Source of the DNA: Candidatus Methanoperedens sp.
Lineage (GTDB): Archaea > Halobacteriota > Methanosarcinia > Methanosarcinales > Methanoperedenaceae
Direction of reading: 5' to 3'
Length of the DNA stretch: 51,335 nt
Assembly (NCBI GenBank): GCA_030650845.1
Contig: JAUSDC010000032.1
Span: 1 to 51,335 of the forward strand
A program made the position numbers and the translations under genes. Below, one piece after another: positions 34,213 through 43,037 of this stretch (position 1 is its first letter; every line of letters begins with the position of its first letter). The notes under the pieces were generated by a model that saw only the letters and a program-made list of their open reading frames with translations, had not been told where the DNA came from and did not search any database.

Positions 34213-34378
34213 ATAACCGCCTCCTAACTTATTGCTCAATGTTCATTGCAATAATCGCAATGTAACCTTTGTCACGGTTATTCAATACTAAAACTGTTTT
34301 GCACGGAAGAGCCATTCCTATGTTTTAAACTTAAAGCTTTCGATTTAATCATAATGATTCTTCATGACTAATAAGCTT

Positions 34379-34873
34379 TCAAGATTTAACGATGATAGTC
34401 TGGGGCAATATTCTCCTGACCTCTTTGATGCGGAAGGTATAGGTACCAGGTTCTGTAAAAGTATAATTTATTACTTTATTATTCATAAGCCTGGCAGTTC
34501 CATTGGCCCAAAGCCCTTGATCGCTTATTATAGTTAGAATAGGTTTTGATTCAGTACCCATCCTATCCCACACAACATTATCCCCGGTGTATATGGTGAG
34601 AGTAAGATTCGTATATAATACTTCTTTATAAGTGGTCTCTATAACCCTCTTGAATCCATAAGATTCATCCACATAAGCCTTGTATTTTAATGGCATTCGG
34701 GGAGCAGGGGTTATCGTGGGTGTGCTCACAGCAATAGTCTCCTGAACAATCGCTGTTGGAGTTGCTGTTGGGGTTGCTGCAGACTTATCTTTTTTGTTCT
34801 CAACGCACCCGGATAAAAACGATGATATAACTATTACAATGAACACTATTTGAATAAATTTAATATGCTTCAT
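34379..34873 (-). CDS. Lipoprotein with cupredoxin-like domain lacking copper ligands
   Basis: The 164-residue protein has a lipoprotein signal (VFIVIVISSFLSGC) and a Thr/Pro-rich linker (ATPTATPTAIV), then a beta-rich domain. LTIYTGDNVVWDRMG and FTEPGTYTFRI are the strand pattern of cupredoxins. The usual His, Cys and Met ligands are absent, so copper binding is unlikely. I place the start at ATG 34873 with AAGGTGAGT upstream, because the longer frame (to 34927) adds a polar region before the signal. Function unknown; it is probably anchored outside the cell membrane. Confidence 0.75.
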   Translation of the reverse strand: MKHIKFIQIVFIVIVISSFLSGCVENKKDKSAATPTATPTAIVQETIAVSTPTITPAPRMPLKYKAYVDESYGFKRVIETTYKEVLYTNLTLTIYTGDNVVWDRMGTESKPILTIISDQGLWANGTARLMNNKVINYTFTEPGTYTFRIKEVRRILPQTIIVKS

Positions 34874-34984
34874 ACTCACCTTGTATTTATTGTGGCTATT
34901 GATTAATGAATCTATCGATATAAACAATGTGCGATTTAAAAGTATGGCTAAATGATTTATCTGAAAACATCATGATAAAAAGAT

Positions 34985-36934
34985 GTGCAAAAAGAGTTCA
35001 GAAAACTTGTTTCGAAGGATAAGGCGAAGAGGATCATCAATGACCTGGGTATCCGTGCTGGCATTTCTGAAATAAATATTCAGGATGTATCAGGACATAT
35101 ACTTGCAATGGATGTTTTCTCGCAGGTGGATGTTCCCCCTTTTGACAGGGCTGCAATGGATGGTTTTGCAGTTCGTGCAATTGATACTTTTAAAGCGCGC
35201 GAGGATATGCCTGTTGCCTTCAAACTTGTGGGTTCAATACTTCCTGGAGTAAATCCTGATATTCATATAGACTGTAGAGAAGCGGCTGAGATAGCCACCG
35301 GCGCCGTGATGCCCGCGGGTGCTGATTCGGTCGTGATGGTGGAATACACAAGATTGGATAAAGAGCTGCTTGTACTGCGTCCGGTTTCTATCAATGAAAA
35401 TGTGATGCATGCAGGGGCAGATATAATGGCTGGCGAGAGGCTGCTAAAGAAAGGAACATCTCTTGGGCCCAGAGAAATAGGACTGCTTGCTGCTGCAGGG
35501 AAGAAAACCGTGAAAGTAAATCGGCTTACAGTAGGCATAATCTCAACAGGGAACGAACTTGTTGAACCAGGAGTTCAACTCAAGCCTGGGCAGATATACG
35601 ATATCAACTCATATTCTATTGCCTCTGCTGTAAAAGAGTGTGGAGGAGAACCGGTTCACTTCGGTATAAAGATGGACGAAAGGAAAGTTATGGAAGAAGC
35701 ACTCATGAAAACGGCAGAACTGTGTGATATTATCCTGACATCCGGAAGTACATCGGCAGGAACGGGCGATATGATGTACAGGCTCATAGGCGAGAACGGC
35801 AACCTCCTTGCTCACGGGATAGACATAAAACCCGGGAAACCTGCTATTATAGGTAAGGTGTTCGGGAAACCTGTATTCGGTCTTCCAGGATACCCGACAT
35901 CTGCGCTTACAATTTATAATGAATTTATAGCTCCTGTTATCAGGAAAGCCTGTGGTATGAAGAAAGAACATCTCAAAATCCAGGCAACTCTGGCATCAAG
36001 GGTACGCACAGGGGGGCGAAGCCAGCTTGTTCCTGTGGGTATTGTCAGGGGCAGGGCTTACCCGGTCGATAAGGGGTCAGGCGCCATAACCACGTTATCC
36101 GAAGCAGATGGTTTTATCGAAATACCTTCAGAGGTTGAGATGATCGAAGCTGGAGAAGCGGTTGATGTAACTTTGTTCGGTGAAATAGAAACCCCTGAAC
36201 TGCTCTTTGTTGGCAGCCATTGCCTGGGGCTTGACATACTGGCTGATACCGCAGGTCTTAACATACGAGTTATCAATACCGGTTCATCCGGAGGATTAAG
36301 CGCCATCAGGAACGGCATAGCGGATATCGCAGGAACACATCTACTGGCTGATTCAGGAGAGTATAACCTGCCATTCCTTGCAAGTTTTGGCATCAGGAAT
36401 GCCGTGCTTGTCAAAGGTTACCTGAGAGAGCAGGGTCTGATCGTTAGAAAGGACAGCTGTATTAAAGAATTTGAGGATATTCTCGATGTAAGGATCATCA
36501 ACAGGAACACAGGTTCGGGAACACGGGTTCTTTTTGACATGAAACTTCGAGAGATAGCCGCGGAAAAAGGAGTGCAATTCGAAGAACTTACTGAAAATAT
36601 AAAAGGTTATGATACTGAGGCAAAAACACACAGCTCCGTTTCAGCTGCTGTAAAACTGGGGAAGGCTGACGCAGGGATAGGTATTCGTACTGTGGCAGAA
36701 TTGAACGGTCTTGAGTTCATCAAAATTGCGGATGAAGAATATGATTTTGTGATCCCTCTAGAACTTATGGAAAGCAGGGAGATAAGTATTTTACTGAAAG
36801 CGTTGCGTGGAAAAGAGTTTGCTCGAAAACTACCTCGCGGATATCGCACTTATGAGAGAACCGGAGAGATTATCAATAAACATAGTGAAGATAGCAACGA
36901 ACTAAACGAACTGAAACGAACTCCGGTGGCATGA
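34985..36934 (+). CDS. MoeA-type molybdopterin molybdenumtransferase fused to a periplasmic-binding-protein-like domain
   Basis: Residues 1 to about 405 are MoeA: DVPPFDRAAMDGFAVRA, EIATGAVMPAGADSVVMVEY, ISTGNELVEPG, SGSTSAGTGD and GLPGYPTSALTIYNEF. They insert molybdenum or tungsten into molybdopterin. Residues about 410-635 are a binding-protein-like (PBP_like) domain with FVGSHCLGLDILADTAG and NRNTGSGTRVLFD, which may sense metal oxyanion. This fusion is common in archaea. The start is GTG 34985. The last codons (NELNELKRTPVA) and the stop are supplied by a hairpin repeat (36895), so the C-terminus has been rewritten by the repeat. Molybdenum or tungsten is needed by formylmethanofuran dehydrogenase. 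Confidence 0.92.
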   Translation: MQKEFRKLVSKDKAKRIINDLGIRAGISEINIQDVSGHILAMDVFSQVDVPPFDRAAMDGFAVRAIDTFKAREDMPVAFKLVGSILPGVNPDIHIDCREAAEIATGAVMPAGADSVVMVEYTRLDKELLVLRPVSINENVMHAGADIMAGERLLKKGTSLGPREIGLLAAAGKKTVKVNRLTVGIISTGNELVEPGVQLKPGQIYDINSYSIASAVKECGGEPVHFGIKMDERKVMEEALMKTAELCDIILTSGSTSAGTGDMMYRLIGENGNLLAHGIDIKPGKPAIIGKVFGKPVFGLPGYPTSALTIYNEFIAPVIRKACGMKKEHLKIQATLASRVRTGGRSQLVPVGIVRGRAYPVDKGSGAITTLSEADGFIEIPSEVEMIEAGEAVDVTLFGEIETPELLFVGSHCLGLDILADTAGLNIRVINTGSSGGLSAIRNGIADIAGTHLLADSGEYNLPFLASFGIRNAVLVKGYLREQGLIVRKDSCIKEFEDILDVRIINRNTGSGTRVLFDMKLREIAAEKGVQFEELTENIKGYDTEAKTHSSVSAAVKLGKADAGIGIRTVAELNGLEFIKIADEEYDFVIPLELMESREISILLKALRGKEFARKLPRGYRTYERTGEIINKHSEDSNELNELKRTPVA

Positions 36935-36953
36935 GTTCGTACCAGTTCAATGT
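36895..36953. repeat. Hairpin of AACGAACT units, copy B, across the moeA-like stop codon
   Basis: The left arm (36895-36923) is three tandem units, CAACGAACTAAACGAACTG and so on. The loop CGGTGGCAT resembles that of copy A (TGGCGGCAT). The right arm starts GAGTTCGTACCAGTTC. The TGA stop of the moeA-like gene (36932-36934) sits at the loop/right-arm junction. The right arm is less complete than in copy A. Confidence 0.8.
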
Positions 36954-36995
36954 TAATTTTGCGCGTGCGAAAATCTGCGGTTATAATAAACCTTG

Positions 36996-37571
36996 TCAGG
37001 TATATCTTCCTCTGGATTCGATCTCACTGACCCTTTTGATAACTTCATCTGCTCCGGGTAATGTCCTTGAGTATCCTTTCTTAAAAGCTTCAATAAGCTC
37101 TTCATGCCCCTCATGCGTGCTTTCAAAGGTCTGGAAAAGCACATGAATATCCACGCCTCTTGCTTCAAGCGTACTATCGATATAAGCAAGCCCAAAGTCA
37201 ATAAGGAATAACTTCCCGTTCATGAAAATGATGTTGGATGTAGTAAGATCGCCATGCACAAGACCACCTGAGTGAAGTTTTCCGATAACTTCGCCTGCCT
37301 GCTCTGATAAGACTGGAGTTATAACGTTTTTCAGCGGGTCTCCATCTATATATTCCATCATTATCTCAAAACCTGTGACGTCCTTTATGATCGGGGTGGG
37401 TACACCGCATCTTCGCGCCTCACTTATCAGTCTTGCTTCAGTTCGTGTCCTCTCACGTCTTAAGGTATCATCGATCTCTTTTAGCCTGTACCTCTTACTA
37501 ACTCTTGTCTTGATTATAGTGGTCCCATCAAGTGCTATCACAGCCTCTGCACCGCTAGCTATCATCTCCAT
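36996..37571 (-). CDS. Kae1-associated protein kinase Bud32
   Basis: Bud32 is the small atypical kinase/ATPase of the KEOPS complex that makes t6A in tRNAs. The 191-residue protein has MIASGAEAVIALDGTTIIKTR (ATP loop and lysine), RTEARLISEARRCGVPTP, the catalytic HGDLTTSNIIF and the metal-binding IDFGLA. In many Methanosarcinales the gene is fused to kae1. Here it is separate and overlaps kae1 by 10 bp, with kae1 upstream. Length is normal for stand-alone Bud32. Confidence 0.94.
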   Translation of the reverse strand: MEMIASGAEAVIALDGTTIIKTRVSKRYRLKEIDDTLRRERTRTEARLISEARRCGVPTPIIKDVTGFEIMMEYIDGDPLKNVITPVLSEQAGEVIGKLHSGGLVHGDLTTSNIIFMNGKLFLIDFGLAYIDSTLEARGVDIHVLFQTFESTHEGHEELIEAFKKGYSRTLPGADEVIKRVSEIESRGRYT

Positions 37572-38530
37572 TTAACCACCACTTCGTCTGGTCTAAAATC
37601 AGGATCTACCCTGGACTCGAAAACGGGCGTCCTGTACCCTGCTTTAAACATCAAAAGCCCCAGGTACGCGATCATGGCTCCGTTGTCGCCCATGAACCGC
37701 TTCTCAGGCACATAGAACTCGATGCCTCTGTCCTCGCACATCATTCCCAGCATCTGTCGAAGCCTCATATTTGCACCAACCCCGCCAGCCAGGAGAACTT
37801 CCTTTTTTCCGGTATGCGCAACCGCCCTCTCTGTCACTTCCACAAGCATTGCAAATGCGGTTTCCTGGAATGAGTGACAAACATCGGGCAACGCGTGTTT
37901 CTTAGTTGCTTCCTGCGCTGCTGTCGAAAGACCTGAAAATGAGAAATCCATTCCCTTTACCGTATAGGGAAGAGGTATATATTGTGATGCCTGCTTTGCA
38001 AGCTCTTCAACCCTGGGACCCCCTGGATGTGGAAGGTTCACTGACCTTGCGAACTTATCCAGTGCATTTCCTATTCCAATATCAAGAGTCTCACCAAATA
38101 CTCGATAGTATCCTGCCCTGTATGCCATGACCTGCGAATTCGCCCCGCTTACGTACAGGGTGACAGGGTCTCGAGCCGGAGTCTTCCACCTCCCCACTTC
38201 GATATGAGCTATACAGTGGTTCACACCGATCAACGGGACATTGAGAGTCAACGACAGCGCTCTTGCGGCGGTCGCCACTGTGCGAAGACATGGTCCCAGA
38301 CCAGGGCCCTGTGAGAAAGCTACTGCATCAATGTTCCTCCCTCCTTTTTTAATTGTTTCCCTTACCACTTCGCCAATATGGCTGGCATGATGCTGGGCAG
38401 CCTCGCGCGGGTGGATGCCGCCTGATGCAGGTCTATAGGTGGCAGTAGTCTCGGCAATAACTTCATTTTCATCAACTATAGCTGCGCTGAGGTTCCATGC
38501 CGTGCCTTCAAGACCAAATATCATAGTCAT
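37562..38530 (-). CDS. tRNA threonylcarbamoyladenosine synthase subunit Kae1
   Basis: Kae1 transfers threonylcarbamoyl to A37 of tRNAs reading ANN codons. The 322-residue protein has the ASKHA fold signatures: FGLEGTAWNLSAAIVD, REAAQHHASHI, the metal-binding HCIAHIEVG, and LAGGVGANMRLRQML. It overlaps bud32, so the two KEOPS subunits are translated together. It diverges from a small membrane protein gene at 38628. Confidence 0.95.
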   Translation of the reverse strand: MTMIFGLEGTAWNLSAAIVDENEVIAETTATYRPASGGIHPREAAQHHASHIGEVVRETIKKGGRNIDAVAFSQGPGLGPCLRTVATAARALSLTLNVPLIGVNHCIAHIEVGRWKTPARDPVTLYVSGANSQVMAYRAGYYRVFGETLDIGIGNALDKFARSVNLPHPGGPRVEELAKQASQYIPLPYTVKGMDFSFSGLSTAAQEATKKHALPDVCHSFQETAFAMLVEVTERAVAHTGKKEVLLAGGVGANMRLRQMLGMMCEDRGIEFYVPEKRFMGDNGAMIAYLGLLMFKAGYRTPVFESRVDPDFRPDEVVVKWR

Positions 38531-38627
38531 TGTCAGGGCTCAGAACGGATTGAGCGCATTAATACTTTTGTTAATCAGGGATTATCATACATAATTATTA
38601 TAAATGAATAAAGCATAAGTCGCTATT

Positions 38628-39005
38628 ATGGACAGAATATTAGGAAGTATAATCGATGATTACACCCTGTTTAGAATTATCCAGGGAATTATTATAATAC
38701 TTATTCTTCTCGCTATTTATCTTGGTATTCAAATATTATTGACATGGAAATTTTTAAAAAAGGGAGAAGTTGGAAAGGATGAATTAATTTCCAATAAAAC
38801 AAGTTTTTACAGGATTGCCATTTTCATATTCGTTGCAGGATTTTTTATGCTTCTCCATGAATTTCTTGAAGGTTTAGAGGAAAATGCACCTGATTCCACA
38901 ACTTATGAATTTTTTGAACTCATGGCACTGCTGGGATTAGTTCTTTTTATGTATGAGTGGTACAGGATTTTAAGGAATTCAAAAAGAAAGCAGAAAGAAT
39001 CCTAA
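38628..39005 (+). CDS. Small membrane protein, three predicted helices
   Basis: The 125-residue protein has hydrophobic segments at about 18-38 (IIQGIIIILILLAIYLGIQI), 60-80 (IAIFIFVAGFFMLLHEFLEG) and 94-112, with basic ends (SKRKQKES). I recognise no family. It follows the divergent kae1 gene across about 97 AT-rich bases. Its architecture is like that of the protein at 16825, without clear identity. Confidence 0.62.
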   Translation: MDRILGSIIDDYTLFRIIQGIIIILILLAIYLGIQILLTWKFLKKGEVGKDELISNKTSFYRIAIFIFVAGFFMLLHEFLEGLEENAPDSTTYEFFELMALLGLVLFMYEWYRILRNSKRKQKES

Positions 39006-39178
39006 TAAGCACGATTTGAGGAAATGAACAGGGCGCTCAAAGCGAGGGCGGAAGGATATTGATGATAGAATGACTTATCGGGGAAACCTCAAATCCGTGC
39101 GTATCCGCGTAATAATATTTAACTCCCGCCCCGACAAACAATGAACTAAAAAAGTGGAACAAATAATAAGAGGAACAA

Positions 39179-39457
39179 ATGCCTAAAGACCTTGTATTCA
39201 TAACAGTAATAGGAAAAGACCAGAAAGGAATAATAGCCCGCATCTCAAACGCGGTATTCAAGCATAATATCAATATTGAAGACCTGAACCAGAAAGTCAT
39301 GGACGGTTATTTTGTGATGACCATGCTGGCTGATATGGCAGATTCCAGGGCATCAATAGGAGATATAAAAAAAGAGTTCGCAGAGATAGAAAAACAGATG
39401 GACTTAAAAATTCAGGTCCAGCATGAGAACATCTTCAAGGCGATGCACAGGGTGTAG
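39179..39457 (+). CDS. ACT-domain protein, UPF0237 type
   Basis: The 92-residue protein is a single ACT domain: DLVFITVIGKDQKGIIARIS, then HNINIEDLNQKVMDGYFVM. ACT domains bind amino acids and regulate partners. AAGAGGAACAA precedes the ATG. The UPF0210 gene begins 2 bp after its stop, an arrangement found across many bacteria and archaea, so the pair likely acts together. Confidence 0.92.
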   Translation: MPKDLVFITVIGKDQKGIIARISNAVFKHNINIEDLNQKVMDGYFVMTMLADMADSRASIGDIKKEFAEIEKQMDLKIQVQHENIFKAMHRV

Positions 39458-39459
39458 GC

Positions 39460-40815
39460 ATGGAATACTCACTCGATGAGGTCATGGAAACTGTCCGCAT
39501 GACACTTTATCATAATTTTGATATCAGGACAGTGACTCTGGGGATCAACCTGAAAGACTGCATCGATACTGACATTGAGATATTCAAGTCAAATGTGTAT
39601 GATAAGGTCACAGAATACGGGAAAAGGCTGGTTTATGAAGCAGGTAAGATCGAGGATAAATACGGTGTGCCGATAATAAATAAAAGAATTTCCGTGACAC
39701 CAGTATCACTGATAGTTGAATCCTGCAAAGAGGATGCTCCACTTGAAATAGCAAAGATCCTTGACAGGGCAGCCCGTGATGCCAATATTGATTTCATAGG
39801 CGGATACGGGGCTCTGGTGCAAAAAGGGATGACGCGGTCTGACTCAAGGCTCATAGACTCTCTGCCTGAGATGCTTTCAAGCACGGAACGGGTGTGCGCT
39901 TTCCTGAATGTCGGCTCGACTGTGTCAGGGATGAACATGGACGCTATAATAAAGCTGGGGAACATCCTGAAAGACATTGCCAGCAGGACAGACAACGGCA
40001 TCGGATGCACGAAATTTGCTGTATTTTCAAATGCCCCAGAGGATAATCCATTCATGGCAGGAGCTTTTCATGGCATTGGAGAACCGGACTTTTCACTGAA
40101 CATAGGGATCAGTGGACCCGGTGTCGTAAGAAGTGTCGTAGAGAAGAACAGAGAGTGCGACCTGACAGCGCTTTCAGAGGTCATAAAACGAACTGCTTTC
40201 AAGATCACAAGAGCTGGTGAGTTGATAGGAAGAGAGCTTGCTTCAAACATGGAGGTTCCTTTTGGAATCGTGGACATCTCGCTTGCCTCCACCAATAAAG
40301 TGGGCGATTCTGTGGCAGGGATAGTTGAAATGATGGGCATCGAACGTATCGGCGCACCTGGCAGCACAGCTGCGCTTGCTCTTCTCATTGACGCCGTAAA
40401 GAAAGGCGGAGCCATGGCATCAGGGAACGTGGGCGGATTAAGCGGCACGTTCATACCAGTGAGTGAGGATTCCGGGATGAACGAGGCAGTAAGATCAGGC
40501 GCCCTTTCGATCGAGAAACTCGAGGCTCTGACAGCGGTATGTTCTGTGGGACTTGATATGATCGCTATCCCGGGTGATACGCCTGCTGAGACCATTTCAG
40601 CCATCATTGCTGATGAACTTTCCATAGGTGTGGTGAATGGGAAGACAACTGGCGTGAGGCTTATCCCAGTGCCAGGAAAGATCGCGGGGGATTATGTCAA
40701 TTTCGGTGGACTGCTGGGTGAGACCTATGTAATGGACATAAGTAAGTTCAGTTCCCGCGACTTCATACTTCGGGGAGGCAGGATGCCTGCACCGATAACG
40801 AGCATGAGGAATTGA
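39460..40815 (+). CDS. UPF0210 (DUF711) protein
   Basis: The 451-residue protein is full length for UPF0210. It has MEYSLDEVMETVRMTLYHNF at the start, then RISVTPVSLIVESC, then SNAPEDNPFMAGAFHGIGEP. The fold is related to glycyl-radical/PFL-like barrels in databases, but the biochemical function is not known to me. Coupling with the ACT gene suggests amino-acid-linked control. It ends 2 bp before the stop of the convergent antiporter gene. Confidence 0.92.
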   Translation: MEYSLDEVMETVRMTLYHNFDIRTVTLGINLKDCIDTDIEIFKSNVYDKVTEYGKRLVYEAGKIEDKYGVPIINKRISVTPVSLIVESCKEDAPLEIAKILDRAARDANIDFIGGYGALVQKGMTRSDSRLIDSLPEMLSSTERVCAFLNVGSTVSGMNMDAIIKLGNILKDIASRTDNGIGCTKFAVFSNAPEDNPFMAGAFHGIGEPDFSLNIGISGPGVVRSVVEKNRECDLTALSEVIKRTAFKITRAGELIGRELASNMEVPFGIVDISLASTNKVGDSVAGIVEMMGIERIGAPGSTAALALLIDAVKKGGAMASGNVGGLSGTFIPVSEDSGMNEAVRSGALSIEKLEALTAVCSVGLDMIAIPGDTPAETISAIIADELSIGVVNGKTTGVRLIPVPGKIAGDYVNFGGLLGETYVMDISKFSSRDFILRGGRMPAPITSMRN

Positions 40816-40817
40816 GA

Positions 40818-42797
40818 TCAAATTAGGAGCGAAGATACTCCAGCAATACTTTCCCTATTTCCCATCAAGATTAAAATATCCTTCGCCATTAATTTAATAT
40901 CGCCGGAAGGATTTGTTATCGTTTCTTTTCCCCGCTGTACCGCCAGCACTGTAACGCCATACTTTCGCCTGAAACCCACTTCAACCAGTGTATTTCCTGC
41001 GATCTGTGAGCCGTCCATTATCCTGAATGTCTCTATCTCAATATCAGGTAGATGACGCTTTAGATCCGGGAATACATCATATTTTTCCTGACGGTTACGC
41101 AACATATCATAACCATCCTTCCTGACATCACCGATATGTCTTTCGATCTCATTGGCAGGGATAAAATAATGATGCAGCACTCGTGAGATTATCTCGATCG
41201 AGGTCTCGAACTCTTCAGGGATCACATCGTTCGCACCCAGGGAATACAGGGGATTTATTTCATTAGTGTAACGCGTCCTTGCAATGATATAAACGGACGG
41301 ATTCAGTCTTCTTGCAAGTTGTACTATCCTTCTTGTAGCCGAAGCATCTGAAATAGCGATAACCACCGAGCGGGCAGTCTTGATATTAATATGCGCAAGA
41401 ACTGACTCTTTGGTGGCATCGCCATAAATAATAGAGATGCCTCTTTTTTTTTCTACTCTCACGGTTTCAGGGTTCAATTCAAGCACTATAAAAGGAATAT
41501 TAGACTTAATGAGCACTTTTGAAACATTCTTTCCATTTAGACCAAAACCAACAACAATCACGTGATTCGTAATATTGGTTCTCTCAGTTTTTTCTTCATT
41601 AGACCGCCCTAACTTAATATTATGTGGTAAAGGCAATAGTTCAATATATTCTGAAATTTTCCCGCTTCCTTTTATCATGAATGGTGTTAACACCATTGTT
41701 ATTATAGCTGATGCAAGGAACACCTGGTATTGATAACTTGAAATAAGACCATTGATAAGTCCTTCTTTAGACAGTACAAAAGAGAACTCACCTATCTGGG
41801 CAAGTGAAATGCCAACAAGCGCGCCGATCCTTAAAGGATAGCCAACTATAACGGGAACAAACATCCCTGCTGTGAACTTGATCGCCAGTATCGCTGCAAC
41901 AGCTGCTAATATCATCCACGGGTCACGGAGCACGATACTGATATCAAGAAGCATCCCTATCGAAACAAAGAAAAGGATGCTGAATATGTCTTTAAGAGGA
42001 AGTATTTCACTAAAAGCCTGATGCCCGTACTCAGATTCTGAGATTATCAGTCCTGCAATAAAAGCACCCAGAGCAAGAGAAAGACCAACAAGTGACGTTA
42101 CATAAGCGGTGCCAAAACATATGAGAACGATGCTTATCAGGAACAGTTCCCTGCTGTGCGTCTGGACGACCCTGTTAAGCACAAAGGGAACTATTGAACG
42201 AGAGGCTATGATAACAAGTACCATGAACGCAAAAACCATGAAAACATTCAACAAGATCTCAGGTACTGAAAAGCTGGATGTTCCAACAAGCACAGGCATA
42301 AGAAGAACTATCACAACTACGCTTAAGTCCTGTAAGATCAGTATCACCGAAGTAAGTCTACCCTGAGGTGAATCCATTTCTCCGCGGTCAGAGAGCACTT
42401 TCATTACAATAACTGTACTGCTCATAGTAACAAGCAAACCTATGAACAGACTCTGCGGTATGGATCCTCCAAAGCCAATTGCTATCAATGCCACGATAGC
42501 AGTTGTCAAAATGATCTGCAGGAAACCAACCTGGAACATTTTCCGGTTCATTGCAATTAGCTCATTGAGAGAGAATTCCACTCCGATAAGGAATAATAAC
42601 AATATTACTCCGATCTCTGCCAGGATCTCGATCGAAGCAACATCTTTTGCAACGCCTAGAACAGAAGGACCAAGAAGCACGCCTGCTATCAAATAACCCA
42701 CGATAGGAGCTATGCGAAGATGATAAAAGAGAAAGGTTATCCCGATAGCAACGCCAAAAATAATTACAAAATCCCTCAGGAAACCAGTTTCTGCCAT
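40818..42797 (-). CDS. Kef-type (CPA2) cation/proton antiporter with RCK domains
   Basis: The 659-residue protein has about 12 membrane helices (1-385) with LIAGVLLGPSVLG and the conserved GVEFSLNEL and LSLALGAFIAGLIISES of the CPA2 family. A cytoplasmic RCK_N domain follows (HVIVVGFGLNGKNVSKVLI, then a GDATKESVL nucleotide site). An RCK_C (TrkA-C) domain is at about 575-655. It probably exchanges K+ or Na+ for protons under nucleotide control. It is a single gene. The ion is not decided by the sequence. Confidence 0.93.
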   Translation of the reverse strand: MAETGFLRDFVIIFGVAIGITFLFYHLRIAPIVGYLIAGVLLGPSVLGVAKDVASIEILAEIGVILLLFLIGVEFSLNELIAMNRKMFQVGFLQIILTTAIVALIAIGFGGSIPQSLFIGLLVTMSSTVIVMKVLSDRGEMDSPQGRLTSVILILQDLSVVVIVLLMPVLVGTSSFSVPEILLNVFMVFAFMVLVIIASRSIVPFVLNRVVQTHSRELFLISIVLICFGTAYVTSLVGLSLALGAFIAGLIISESEYGHQAFSEILPLKDIFSILFFVSIGMLLDISIVLRDPWMILAAVAAILAIKFTAGMFVPVIVGYPLRIGALVGISLAQIGEFSFVLSKEGLINGLISSYQYQVFLASAIITMVLTPFMIKGSGKISEYIELLPLPHNIKLGRSNEEKTERTNITNHVIVVGFGLNGKNVSKVLIKSNIPFIVLELNPETVRVEKKRGISIIYGDATKESVLAHINIKTARSVVIAISDASATRRIVQLARRLNPSVYIIARTRYTNEINPLYSLGANDVIPEEFETSIEIISRVLHHYFIPANEIERHIGDVRKDGYDMLRNRQEKYDVFPDLKRHLPDIEIETFRIMDGSQIAGNTLVEVGFRRKYGVTVLAVQRGKETITNPSGDIKLMAKDILILMGNRESIAGVSSLLI

Positions 42798-42914
42798 ATC
42801 GACTATACTAATTTGGTTTATTGATATAAATAATAACCACTCATATTTAAATTAAAATCCCATGGAGTCATTAAACCGTTGGATAATTTACCTGAAAATA
42901 TTTATAATACGTTA

Positions 42915-42986
42915 GCATCGAACTGGTACGAACTCGAAACGAACTCGGATTGTCTTGAGTTTGTTAAAGTTCGTTCAGTTCGTTGC
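42915..42986. repeat. Hairpin of AACGAACT units, copy C
   Basis: The left arm (GCATCGAACTGGTACGAACT and on, to 42946) holds three units. The loop is about GGATTGTCTT. The right arm (42957-42986) is GAGTTTGTTAAAGTTCGTTC and on. The element lies in the 240-bp gap between the antiporter and multiheme cytochrome genes, upstream of the antiporter gene and downstream of the cytochrome gene. Nothing else is evident in that gap. Confidence 0.8.
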
Positions 42987-43037
42987 CTGGTGATCTATTA
43001 CATCACTATCAAATTTTGATAGTTTTTTCCAACGGTA

